Source of the DNA: JAAZMI01 sp050948785
GTDB lineage: Bacteria > Bacillota > Dethiobacteria > DTU022 > UBA8154
Reading direction: 5' to 3'
DNA length: 64,000 nt
NCBI GenBank assembly: GCA_050948785.1
Contig: JBMNEM010000010.1
Coordinates: 1-64,000 of the forward strand
A program made the translations under genes and the position numbers. The notes beneath the pieces are model-generated. The model had not been told where the DNA came from. It was given only the letters and a program-made list of their open reading frames with translations, and did not search any database. Positions 44,272 to 52,373 of the stretch are shown here, one piece after another (position 1 is the first letter of the stretch; each line of letters starts with the position of its first letter).

Positions 44272-45692
44272 TGTTGTTGGATAAAGAGCAAATTAAGCAA
44301 TTACGCAGAATGAAAGAAAAGCATCCGATGCCTGAACAGGCCCCGCAAGAACGTATCAAAAACTATAACGAGGTGCCCTTTGGCTACGATGCTGAAACAG
44401 CGATGAAAGAGGCTGCCCGCTGCCTGCAGTGCAAAGAGGCCAAGTGTGTTGAAGGATGCCCGGTAGAGGTGGATATACCCGCCTTTATTAAATTGATCGT
44501 GGAAGGAAAATTTGATGAGGGCATTAAGAAGCTGAAGGAAAAAAATAACCTGCCGGCGGTCTGCGGGCGTGTTTGCCCCCAGGAAAGCCAGTGCGAATCT
44601 CTTTGTGTGCGCGGTAAAAAAGCGGAACCCGTGGCTGTCGGGCGGCTGGAACGCTTTCTGGCAGATTATGAGCTGGCCAAAGGAGTGGAAACGCCTCCCA
44701 AGCCGGAACCGACCGGCAAGCGCGTGGCCATCGTCGGTGCAGGCCCGGCGGGGCTGACTGCAGCCGGTGACCTGGCCAGGATGGGGCACGAGGTTGTCCT
44801 TTTTGAAGCTTTCCATGCGACGGGGGGAGTTCTACGTTATGGAATCCCGGAATTCCGTCTGCCCAAAGAGAAAGTTCTCCAGCGTGAAGTGGATTATATC
44901 GCCAGCTTGGGTGTCGACATCAAAACAAACGTTGTTGTGGGGAAAACCATTACAATCGATGAGCTCTTTAATGAAGAGGGTTTTCAGGCCATTTTCATTG
45001 GCACAGGAGCGGGACTACCCATGTTCCTTAATATTCCGGGAGAAAACTTGAATGGCGTTTTTTCAGCAAACGAGTTTTTAACCAGGACAAACCTGATGAA
45101 GGCTTATTTGTTCCCCGAATATGATACACCCATCAAATTGGGTAAAAAAGTTGCTGTTGTCGGGGCAGGAAACGTGGCCATGGACAGTGCCCGTACCTCG
45201 CTACGGCTGGGTGCTGAGGAAGTTCACATTGTTTACCGCCGTTCAGATAAAGAAATGCCGGCACGTGCCGAAGAGATTGAGCATGCCAAAGAGGAAGGCG
45301 TTATCTTTAATTTATTAACCAACCCCGTCAGGATTATCGGTGATGAGAACGGTTGGGTGAAGGGTATGGAGTGTATTAAGATGGAGTTGGGTGAACCGGA
45401 CGATTCCGGCCGGGCACGTCCTATCCCCATTAAAGGTTCCGAGTTTGTTTTTGATGTGGATACTATTGTCATTGCCATTGGCCAAAGTCCCAACCCGCTT
45501 ATTCCACAGACCACCTCGGATCTGAAAATCGGGCGTTGGGGAACAATCGAGGCTGATGAGGAGGGGGCAACCTCCCGCAAAGGAGTTTATGCCGGAGGCG
45601 ATATCGTCACGGGAGCAGCAACAGTGATCCTGGCCATGGGCGCCGGCAAAGTCGCTGCACGGGCAATGGATCGTTACTTGAAAACATTATAG
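44271..45692 (+). CDS. nfnB: NfnB-type subunit (GltA-like NADPH/FAD, two [4Fe-4S] clusters)
   Basis: 473-aa glutamate synthase small-subunit-like flavoprotein. Cluster ligands lie in AARCLQCKEAKCVEGCPVEV (about 49-68) and GRVCPQESQCESLC. FAD is bound by VAIVGAGPAGLTAAGDLARM and NADPH by VAVVGAGNVAMDSART. In Nfn this subunit holds the bifurcating FAD. ATG 44271 follows GGAGGTGG by 6 nt. Because folD, an NADP(H)-linked enzyme, follows directly, the product NADPH is likely matched to C1 folate metabolism. A GltA-only role is possible but less likely next to nfnA. Confidence 0.92.
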   Translation: MLLDKEQIKQLRRMKEKHPMPEQAPQERIKNYNEVPFGYDAETAMKEAARCLQCKEAKCVEGCPVEVDIPAFIKLIVEGKFDEGIKKLKEKNNLPAVCGRVCPQESQCESLCVRGKKAEPVAVGRLERFLADYELAKGVETPPKPEPTGKRVAIVGAGPAGLTAAGDLARMGHEVVLFEAFHATGGVLRYGIPEFRLPKEKVLQREVDYIASLGVDIKTNVVVGKTITIDELFNEEGFQAIFIGTGAGLPMFLNIPGENLNGVFSANEFLTRTNLMKAYLFPEYDTPIKLGKKVAVVGAGNVAMDSARTSLRLGAEEVHIVYRRSDKEMPARAEEIEHAKEEGVIFNLLTNPVRIIGDENGWVKGMECIKMELGEPDDSGRARPIPIKGSEFVFDVDTIVIAIGQSPNPLIPQTTSDLKIGRWGTIEADEEGATSRKGVYAGGDIVTGAATVILAMGAGKVAARAMDRYLKTL

Positions 45693-45754
45693 GGAATTCA
45701 TTCATGTATTTTAGTCCAGGCTTTTAAGATAATTTATAAGGAGGTTATACTAGC

Positions 45755-46639
45755 ATGGCAGCAAAGATTATTTCCGGAAATGAAGTAGCCAAGGAGATCA
45801 GGAAAGAGCTCAAGGGAAGGGTTGCCGAGTTAAAGGAAAAGGGTATCGTTCCGGGCTTGGGTGTGGTATTGGTGGGTGAGGATCCGGCATCTATTTCTTA
45901 CGTAACCAGTAAAGCCAAAGGCAGCCAGGAAATAGGGATGTTTGAAGAAACGATCCGTCTCCCGGCTGATGTGCCGGAGGAAGAGGTCCTCAAAGTCATT
46001 GATGGCTTAAACAAAGATCCAAAATTCAGTGGAATTCTGGTTCAGCTTCCTCTGCCCGATCATATCAGCGTAGAGAAAGTCATCGGCTATATTTCCCCGG
46101 AGAAAGACGTCGATGGTTTCCACCCGGTAAACGTGGGTAAACTACTTAGAGGTGAACCATGCCCGCTGCCCTGTACACCCCATGGTGTCCAGCAACTTTT
46201 ATTCCGTTCCGGCAATGATCCGGCAGGTAAACACGTAGTTGTTTGCGGCCGCAGCAATATTGTCGGCAAACCGCTGGCGGCAATCCTGATGCAAAAAGCT
46301 AAAGGCGCCAACGCTGTTGTTACTGTTGTGCATACCGGTGCCAAGGATATCTCCTACTTTACAAAGCAGGCTGATATTCTGATTGCAGCGATGGGCAGGC
46401 CCAATGCAATAACTGCTGATATGGTGAAAGAAGGAACAGTTGTCATTGATGTGGGCGTAAACAGGATTCCTGATGAATCCAGGAAGAGCGGCTTCCGCCT
46501 GGCCGGAGATGTGGATTTTGAAGCTGTGAAAGAAAAAGCCTCCTTTATCACTCCTGTTCCCGGTGGAGTAGGCCCCATGACAGTGACCATGCTTCTTTAT
46601 AACACTGTCGAAGCGGCTATCAGACTCAACGAGGGATAA
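45755..46639 (+). CDS. folD: FolD copy 1: methylene-THF dehydrogenase/methenyl-THF cyclohydrolase
   Basis: 294-aa bifunctional enzyme of the C1-folate branch. All catalytic positions are kept: Tyr49 and Lys53 in SISYVTSKAKG, Gln97 in LVQLPLP and Asp120 in EKDVDGFHP (human DC301 Tyr52, Lys56, Gln100, Asp125). The dinucleotide site is intact (GRSNIVGKPLAA; PVPGGVGPMT). In acetogens and their relatives it serves the methyl branch of the Wood-Ljungdahl pathway. It has a clear GGAGGT ribosome site and heads a run of three paralogs. Confidence 0.95.
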   Translation: MAAKIISGNEVAKEIRKELKGRVAELKEKGIVPGLGVVLVGEDPASISYVTSKAKGSQEIGMFEETIRLPADVPEEEVLKVIDGLNKDPKFSGILVQLPLPDHISVEKVIGYISPEKDVDGFHPVNVGKLLRGEPCPLPCTPHGVQQLLFRSGNDPAGKHVVVCGRSNIVGKPLAAILMQKAKGANAVVTVVHTGAKDISYFTKQADILIAAMGRPNAITADMVKEGTVVIDVGVNRIPDESRKSGFRLAGDVDFEAVKEKASFITPVPGGVGPMTVTMLLYNTVEAAIRLNEG

Positions 46640-46649
46640 GGCGTCTACT

Positions 46650-47507
46650 ATGCCTGCTAAGCTAATCAAGGGGAAAGAGGTGGGGGACAAGGTCTGCGCT
46701 GATATCTCCGCAGAATTAAAGGACCTGTATCCAAAAACAGATAAGGTTCCTGGTCTGGGAATAATTGTCGTGGGCGAGGATCCTGCCTCTCTTTCCTCTG
46801 TTCGTCATAAAGAGAAACAGAGCAAAAAGCTGGGTTTTTATTCTGAAGTACATCGTTTGCCTGCAACTGCTTCCACAGAGGATGTCTGTGCAGTCATTCA
46901 GCAGATAAACGAGAATAATCAAATCCACGGTTTGCTCTGCCAATTACCTTTACCGGAGAATCTGCATGAAAAAGCTATCCTGAAGGCTATTGACCCCGGG
47001 AAGGATGTTGGCGGTATGCATCCGATCAATGCAGGAAAACTTTTTAGCGGGAAAAGAGGATACTTGCCTTGCAGTGCTTATGGCCTCATGCAGGTGATTG
47101 ACTTTACCAAACAGCCGATTTATGGTAAAACGGCGGTGATGATTAGCCGCAGTGATATTGTAAGTAAGTCGCTTGCTCTTTTACTGCTCAGAAGAGATGC
47201 TTCGATTACTTTTTGCCCTACCTTATCTGGAGATCTGCCGGAAATTTGTCGTACCGCGGATATCCTTGTCACAGATGCCGGAAAACCCGGGCTGGTAAGA
47301 GGTGATTGGATTAAACCCGGGGCAGTGGTGATCGATGCAAGTGTGACCCGGAGTGGCGAAAAATTAGTAGGCGATGTCGTCCTGGAAGAAGCTGTAAAGG
47401 TTGCGGGATGGATTTCTACTCTACCGGCAGGTGGAGACGATCCCCTGACCATTACTATGCTGATGAAAAATACATTGGAAGCTTTTAAAAAAAGAGTTAT
47501 GATGTAG
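46650..47507 (+). CDS. FolD copy 2: paralog with degenerate active and cofactor sites
   Basis: 285-aa FolD paralog, 10 bp after copy 1. The fold is clearly retained over the full length, but key residues are lost. The catalytic Tyr is Ser50 (SLSSVRHKEK, Lys54 kept), and the catalytic Asp is Gly121 (GKDVGGMHP). The dinucleotide loop is altered from GRSNIVGKP to SRSDIVSKS, and PGGVGP to AGGDDP. It is therefore unlikely to catalyse the normal reaction with NADP. The reading frame is undamaged, so it is probably kept for another role, such as a heteromeric partner or folate-binding protein. Confidence 0.85.
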   Translation: MPAKLIKGKEVGDKVCADISAELKDLYPKTDKVPGLGIIVVGEDPASLSSVRHKEKQSKKLGFYSEVHRLPATASTEDVCAVIQQINENNQIHGLLCQLPLPENLHEKAILKAIDPGKDVGGMHPINAGKLFSGKRGYLPCSAYGLMQVIDFTKQPIYGKTAVMISRSDIVSKSLALLLLRRDASITFCPTLSGDLPEICRTADILVTDAGKPGLVRGDWIKPGAVVIDASVTRSGEKLVGDVVLEEAVKVAGWISTLPAGGDDPLTITMLMKNTLEAFKKRVMM

Positions 47508-47623
47508 CAATGATTATGTGGGGAGGAGCATTAAAATCGCGCTGCGGTTAGCAGTTTTTGCTCTTTCCCCTCCTTTATTCTCTATTCTCTTGACACGGTT
47601 ATACGGTTATGGAGGGAAAGAAA

Positions 47624-48463
47624 TTGGCTGCAAGGGTGATTAGTGGAGTACAAATTGCCAGGGAAGTACGTGGGCAGTTAAAGTCAGAAACAGCTTCTCT
47701 TAAAAAAAAAGGAATAACCCCTGGCTTAGCCATTGTTGTGCTCAAGAGCCCTACTGACCGGATCCATGTAGCCCGCTTAAAGGAACGAACTTGCCGGCAG
47801 CTTGGTATAAATTGCCAGACTTATTATCTGCCGGAAAAAGCCACCGAAGATGATCTCAGTCATCTTCTCACACAACTAAATATAGCCCCGGAAATACATG
47901 GTATAAATATACATCCACTTCCCCCTCATCTCAACCATATACGCATTTCTCAATTGGTCGCTCCAAGTAAAGACATTGAAGGCTTTCATTTCCTGAATAT
48001 GGGAAACCTTTGCACAGGTGAGCCCCGGATGGTACCCTTTGTAGCCAAGAGTATTATGAAGTTAATCGCGGCTACGGAAGAAAACCTGAAGAGTAAAAGA
48101 GCTGTTGTTGTTGGACGCAGTGAACTTGTAGGAAAACCAGTAGCTTTTTTACTTTTGGAAAAGGATGTCACCGTCAGTGTCTGTCATTCCCAGACTCCGG
48201 ATTTGGCCACTTTTACAAAGAAAGCAGACCTTCTTGTTGTTGCTGCCGGTAATCCCCGTATGATTACCGCAGAGATGGTCAAAGAAGGGGCGATAGTGAT
48301 TGATGTTGGTGTTAATTTGGCCGGTACCCGGCTGGTTGGTGATGTTGATTACCGGAGTGTGGAGAAAGTTGCCGGCTGGATAACGCCGGTGCCGGGAGGT
48401 GTCGGCCCGGTAACGATCGCCATGCTGCTTGAAAATCTACTTGACGCGGCTAAAACATCATGA
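47624..48463 (+). CDS. FolD copy 3: paralog lacking catalytic residues, cofactor site kept
   Basis: 279-aa FolD paralog. The four catalytic positions are all changed: Tyr to His48 and Lys to Leu52 (RIHVARLKER), Gln to His97 (INIHPLPP), Asp to Glu119 (KDIEGFH). In contrast, the dinucleotide-binding motifs are intact (GRSELVGKPVAFLLL; VPGGVGPVTIAMLL). TTG 47624 is preferred (GGAGGG 8 nt upstream) over ATG 47609, which overlaps that ribosome site. It overlaps xseA by 4 bases, so it belongs to the same operon. Function unknown; its losses are nearly the reverse of copy 2. Confidence 0.85.
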   Translation: MAARVISGVQIAREVRGQLKSETASLKKKGITPGLAIVVLKSPTDRIHVARLKERTCRQLGINCQTYYLPEKATEDDLSHLLTQLNIAPEIHGINIHPLPPHLNHIRISQLVAPSKDIEGFHFLNMGNLCTGEPRMVPFVAKSIMKLIAATEENLKSKRAVVVGRSELVGKPVAFLLLEKDVTVSVCHSQTPDLATFTKKADLLVVAAGNPRMITAEMVKEGAIVIDVGVNLAGTRLVGDVDYRSVEKVAGWITPVPGGVGPVTIAMLLENLLDAAKTS

Positions 48464-49689
48464 TCAAAGAAAAAGGCATTTATACCGTTTCCCAAGCAAA
48501 CCACTATGTAAAAAGTTTATTGCTCCAGGACGGCTTGCTCCAGAATATCTCCATCCTGGGTGAGATTTCAAATTTTAAACGCCACAAGCCTTCGGGGCAC
48601 ATTTATTTTACTTTGAAAGACAAGGAAAGTATTATCCGCTGCGTTTTTTTCCTCAGTAGAAACAGAAAGCTGCAATTTGTACCGTCAGAAGGAATGAAGG
48701 TTGTTGCCAGGGGGAATATATCCCTTTATGCAAGGAGCGGTTATTACCAACTTTACGTTGAAGAATTAAGGCCGGAGGGCATCGGGGCTCTTTATTTTGC
48801 TTTTGAACAATTAAAAGAGAAGCTTAAAAGGGAGGGGCTTTTTGACGCTGCCAAGAAAAAGCCTTTGCCCCGCATTCCTCGTTGTGTCGGGCTGGTTACT
48901 TCTCCTGCGGGAGCAGCGATCAAAGATTTTTTAACAACCTTAGAGCGAAGATTCCCTTGTATCCATGTCCTTCTTTGTCCAGTAACTGTCCAGGGCCCGG
49001 AGGCCCCCGGGCAGGTTATGGATGCCCTGAAAATACTGGATGATCTCGAAGGCGTCGATGTCATCGTTATGACCAGGGGCGGCGGATCTCTGGAAGAATT
49101 GTGGCCTTTCAATGATGAAGAGTTGGCTTATGTTATTTTTAAACTAAACACGCCCGTAATCAGCGCGATAGGGCATGAAACAGATTTTACTATTGCTGAT
49201 TTTGTTGCGGACATCAGAGCGTCAACACCAACGGCCGCCGCAGAATTAATCGCCCCGGAGCAAAAGGATCTTTTACGTCATCTGGATATGCAAGAACGCC
49301 GCCTGGTAAGCAGGTGGCAAAGTTTTCTGCGGGAAAAGAAAATCATTCTGAAAAATCTTTCCCCGGAAGCCTATTTAAATTATCCCCGGGAAAAAATCAA
49401 CCAGGGTTACCAACGTATCGATGAAATATGGCAACGCTTGGAGCAAAACCTGGTGTATAATTTAAAGTTTAAAGAAACCGCACTCCGTAATGCTGAAGAA
49501 AAGCTGCAGGCTTTAGACCCTTTGAAGGTCCTGGGACGAGGGTTTGCCTTGATCAGTGATCGGCATAATTTGCCGGTGGGCGGCGTTGACTCTTTGGAAG
49601 AGGGTCAGGATATTCACGTTATTTTTCATGACGGCGAAGCCGGTTGTGAGGTAAAAACAATACGCAAGAAAAATTTGCCGGGTAGCTGA
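48460..49689 (+). CDS. xseA: Exodeoxyribonuclease VII large subunit
   Basis: 409-aa XseA: N-terminal OB fold (ISILGEISNFKRHKPSGHIY), then the nuclease domain with DVIVMTRGGGSLEELWPFND and PVISAIGHETDFTIADFVAD, a coiled-coil region (about 270-360) and C-terminal VLGRGFALISD. With XseB it degrades single-stranded DNA. The start overlaps the folD copy 3 stop (ATGA). Confidence 0.96.
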   Translation: MIKEKGIYTVSQANHYVKSLLLQDGLLQNISILGEISNFKRHKPSGHIYFTLKDKESIIRCVFFLSRNRKLQFVPSEGMKVVARGNISLYARSGYYQLYVEELRPEGIGALYFAFEQLKEKLKREGLFDAAKKKPLPRIPRCVGLVTSPAGAAIKDFLTTLERRFPCIHVLLCPVTVQGPEAPGQVMDALKILDDLEGVDVIVMTRGGGSLEELWPFNDEELAYVIFKLNTPVISAIGHETDFTIADFVADIRASTPTAAAELIAPEQKDLLRHLDMQERRLVSRWQSFLREKKIILKNLSPEAYLNYPREKINQGYQRIDEIWQRLEQNLVYNLKFKETALRNAEEKLQALDPLKVLGRGFALISDRHNLPVGGVDSLEEGQDIHVIFHDGEAGCEVKTIRKKNLPGS

Positions 49690-49702
49690 AAGGGGTTTAA
49701 AG

Positions 49703-49945
49703 GTGTCCCCAAAAAAAGCTCAAGAATTAGATTTGAATTTTGAAGAGGCCTTACAAAAGTTAGAAGCAATCATTGATCAAATGGAGAAAGGGGAACTTTC
49801 TCTGGAAAAATCACTCCAACACTTGGAAAAAGGGTTGGAGTTGGCTCGTTATTGCCGTAAACTTCTTACAAAAGCTGAATACAGGGTGGAGATGCTGCTT
49901 AAAAATGGCGAATTGGTAGAATTTGAAAAATTTGAAGGAGATTAA
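49703..49945 (+). CDS. xseB: Exodeoxyribonuclease VII small subunit
   Basis: 80-aa XseB with the family core NFEEALQKLEAIIDQMEKGE and LSLEKSLQHLEKG. GTG start behind AAAGGGGTTTAAAG. It lies 13 bp after xseA and before ispA, the usual order. Confidence 0.94.
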   Translation: MSPKKAQELDLNFEEALQKLEAIIDQMEKGELSLEKSLQHLEKGLELARYCRKLLTKAEYRVEMLLKNGELVEFEKFEGD

Positions 49946-49996
49946 AGATCCAAAGATGATCATAAAGGGTTGAAAACCAGCCCGGGGAGTTTGACG

Positions 49997-50914
49997 ATGA
50001 TTTTCAATGATTTATTGGAGACAAGAAAAACTGTAATCGATAGTGCGCTGGATTATTATCTGCCAAGTGAAGAGCAATACCCGCAAAACATTCACCGGGC
50101 GATGCGTTATAGTGTTTTCGCCGGAGGAAAGCGCTTCAGGCCGTTGCTGGTTTTATTCACAACGGAGCTTTTTACGGTGGACTGGAAAAGAGCCCTGCCG
50201 GCAGCCTGTGCCATAGAGCTAATCCATACTTATTCCCTCATCCATGATGACCTGCCCGCAATGGATGATGACGACTACAGGAGGGGACGTCCTACTTCTC
50301 ATAAAGTTTTTGGCGAAGCCGTCGCCATACTGGCCGGGGATGCGCTGTTAACCCTGGCTTTTGAAATTTTGGCCGGCAGCTGGGAACAGAAGAACGAGTT
50401 TTGCAGTTCTTACTGGCTAAATGCCCATCCGGAAGTTAAATTAAAAGTAATTTGGGAAATGGCCAATTCTGCCGGGGTGCAGGGGATGGTCGGAGGACAG
50501 GTAGTTGACCTTGCCTCTGAGGGAAAATGCGTCGACTTGGAAACTCTAAAATATATTGATACCCATAAAACAGGGAAATTGCTTTCAGCATCTGTGCGCT
50601 CAGGCGCTCTACTTGCCGGAGCTACTCCTGTTAAGTTGGCCAGGCTGACATCTTATGCCCGCTTGCTGGGAAGAGCCTTCCAGATCGTGGATGATCTTCT
50701 GGATGTAGAAGGTAATACCGAAAAAATGGGAAAAGCCAGTGGAAAAGATGCACAAAGAAAGAAAGCTAATTTTGTCTCTCTTTATGGAGTGGCTGCCGCA
50801 AAAAGTAAAAGGGACCGGTTATATGAGCAGGCCTTGAGGGAACTGGATTACTTTGGTGAAAGAGCTCTCCCCCTTAAGAAAATTACCCGCCTGGCCTTTT
50901 ATCGGGACTATTAG
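49997..50914 (+). CDS. ispA: Polyprenyl synthetase (farnesyl/geranylgeranyl diphosphate synthase)
   Basis: 305-aa trans-isoprenyl diphosphate synthase. The first Asp-rich motif is in HDDLPAMDDDDYRRGRPT, the second in FQIVDDLLDVEG, with GGKRFRPLL near the N-terminus. It makes C15/C20 allylic diphosphates for lipid carriers and quinones. ATG 49997 is 8 nt after GGGGAG; a TTG 49970 is the alternative. It precedes OLE RNA, oapA and dxs, so isoprenoid genes flank the RNA. The C-terminal RALPLKKITRLAFYRDY ends as in the family. Confidence 0.94.
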   Translation: MIFNDLLETRKTVIDSALDYYLPSEEQYPQNIHRAMRYSVFAGGKRFRPLLVLFTTELFTVDWKRALPAACAIELIHTYSLIHDDLPAMDDDDYRRGRPTSHKVFGEAVAILAGDALLTLAFEILAGSWEQKNEFCSSYWLNAHPEVKLKVIWEMANSAGVQGMVGGQVVDLASEGKCVDLETLKYIDTHKTGKLLSASVRSGALLAGATPVKLARLTSYARLLGRAFQIVDDLLDVEGNTEKMGKASGKDAQRKKANFVSLYGVAAAKSKRDRLYEQALRELDYFGERALPLKKITRLAFYRDY

Positions 50915-50944
50915 ACCGGAGAGGTTTCCAGGTAGGAGACACCA

Positions 50945-50973
50945 TTGAGTTGCTGAGGATGATATGCTATAAT
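50945..50973 (+). promoter_or_regulatory. Promoter of OLE RNA
   Basis: TTGAGT (50945-50950), exactly 17 nt, then a perfect TATAAT (50968-50973), about 30 bp after the ispA stop. This predicts a transcript start near 50980 and suggests OLE can be made independently of the upstream operon. Confidence 0.7.
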
Positions 50974-50979
50974 TTATCT

Positions 50980-51560
50980 GGACATAGTGGTGCAGTATCC
51001 TAGTTGTTGCAAGCGTTTTTGAAAGCGGGTGGGAAAAACCGCTTAAGGCATAACGATGAAGTTCCTGGTGCTGGCTGCTGAAGCCCAGACGGGAGTTGGT
51101 GCTGGGAGTTAAGAAGGATGGGGCGATCTGCAAAGGCATGTAGGCGTTGACCCTGCCTTCGTGGAGACCTAAGTTTGTGGCGCATTACCGTAGGGGTAAA
51201 AGGTTACGGCTTAGGATAGAACCTGTGTGTGGTCAAAACTGTGCACAGTGTAGCCGGCCTTGAGTGGTTCTGGGGGAGGAAGGATTACTCCTTAGGAAAC
51301 CAGGGCTGCAAAAAAGGATAGAAAACGTTATTGCGGCATTGAGGAAAACTCCTAGGCTGTTCCCCACCGAAGGGAGGCTCTATGAGGATTAAAGTGTGGT
51401 CTAAGTGGTAATCCAGCCCTGCTAGTGGCAACACAGCAGAGATGTTCTTAAAGGGAAACTGCCGCTTGGTGACAAGACGGTGAACATTTGGGAAAACCTG
51501 CTGGACCTTAAGCCGCAAAGTTTACTCGTGGAGTTGCCACTTATGTCCTTATAATTATAA
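50980..51560 (+). ncRNA. ole: OLE RNA (ornate large extremophilic RNA)
   Basis: A roughly 580-nt non-coding stretch between ispA and an OapA-type gene, followed by dxs. That is the described genomic setting of OLE RNA, a structured RNA of about 600 nt that forms a membrane-associated complex with OapA and is linked to growth in short-chain alcohol, cold and magnesium stress. The sequence has balanced GC with many GA-rich internal loops and paired segments, and no ORF with a ribosome site. It also has its own promoter. The identification is by context, length and texture; I could not run the covariance model. The 3' end is approximate, just before oapA. Confidence 0.85.
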
Positions 51561-51566
51561 TTATAC

Positions 51567-52172
51567 ATGGTGGCGAGCGTAAGGATATTGGGAGAAAAAA
51601 AACAACGGCAGAAACAGCGAAAAAGGAAAAAAAACAAACGCTGGGTAATTTTAGTTAGTTTTTGGACTTTTTTTTTGGCTATAGCTATAACCTTGGTTAC
51701 ACGTGCTTTGTTGCAAAACCTGCGTTCAATATTGGTTTCTTTTATTCTTTTAATTTTTATCATCTTTATGGGCATTTTTTTTGACGTGATTGGTACCGCG
51801 GTTACCGCGGCAGAGGAAATACCTTTTCATGCTAAAGCAGCTAAAAAAATTTATGGGGCAAAAAAAAGTATTTTTCTGGTACGCCATGCGGATCTGGTGG
51901 CAAATTTTTGTAATGATGTCATTGGAGACATTAGCGGCATAGTCAGCGGGGTAATTGGGACGGTTATAGTGATTAACCTTGTCCAGGGAAACCCAAAGTT
52001 AAGTGAAATCTTTTTAAGTATTTTTCTGGCAGGAATTGTATCCGCTTTAACGGTGGGCGGCAAAGCTTTAGGTAAATCGCTGGCGATCCATAGGCCTACG
52101 AATATAGTATTGTTCGTAGCTCGTTTTTTAACAACCCTTGAGCGCATTTTTACCTGGAAAAGAAATACATAG
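51567..52172 (+). CDS. oapA: OLE-associated protein OapA
   Basis: 201-aa basic membrane protein. A very Lys/Arg-rich N-terminus (about 9-24) precedes about four helices, including the segment IFFDVIGTAVTAAEEIPFHA and DISGIVSGVIGTVIVINLVQ. Its place directly after OLE RNA, its size (about 22 kDa) and the DVIG.A.TAAEE pattern match OapA, which binds OLE RNA at the membrane. The start is uncertain: ATG 51567 has no Shine-Dalgarno, and TTG 51588 is too close to AAGGA. Translation may depend on the RNA fold. Confidence 0.85.
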   Translation: MVASVRILGEKKQRQKQRKRKKNKRWVILVSFWTFFLAIAITLVTRALLQNLRSILVSFILLIFIIFMGIFFDVIGTAVTAAEEIPFHAKAAKKIYGAKKSIFLVRHADLVANFCNDVIGDISGIVSGVIGTVIVINLVQGNPKLSEIFLSIFLAGIVSALTVGGKALGKSLAIHRPTNIVLFVARFLTTLERIFTWKRNT

Positions 52173-52373
52173 CATTGCTCGGTTCGCCAAATGCAAAAGC
52201 TTTAAATTAGGTATTCCTCTTCCCCGGCTTTAGGGATAAAAATGGCCACAAAGACTTTTTCAATGCAAATCCCCATCAGCTTCGTTTCACCATGAAAAAT
52301 AGTAAAGTTATGTTTTTGAAATAATGGCATACATTTATTTTGTCCCCAAATTTTTTCGGGAAGCGGTGGTTTT

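Noticed and set aside
50819..51518. Three minus-strand ORFs of 60-106 codons in the OLE region
   Set aside because: No ribosome sites, low-complexity products, and they overlap the OLE RNA and the ispA end.
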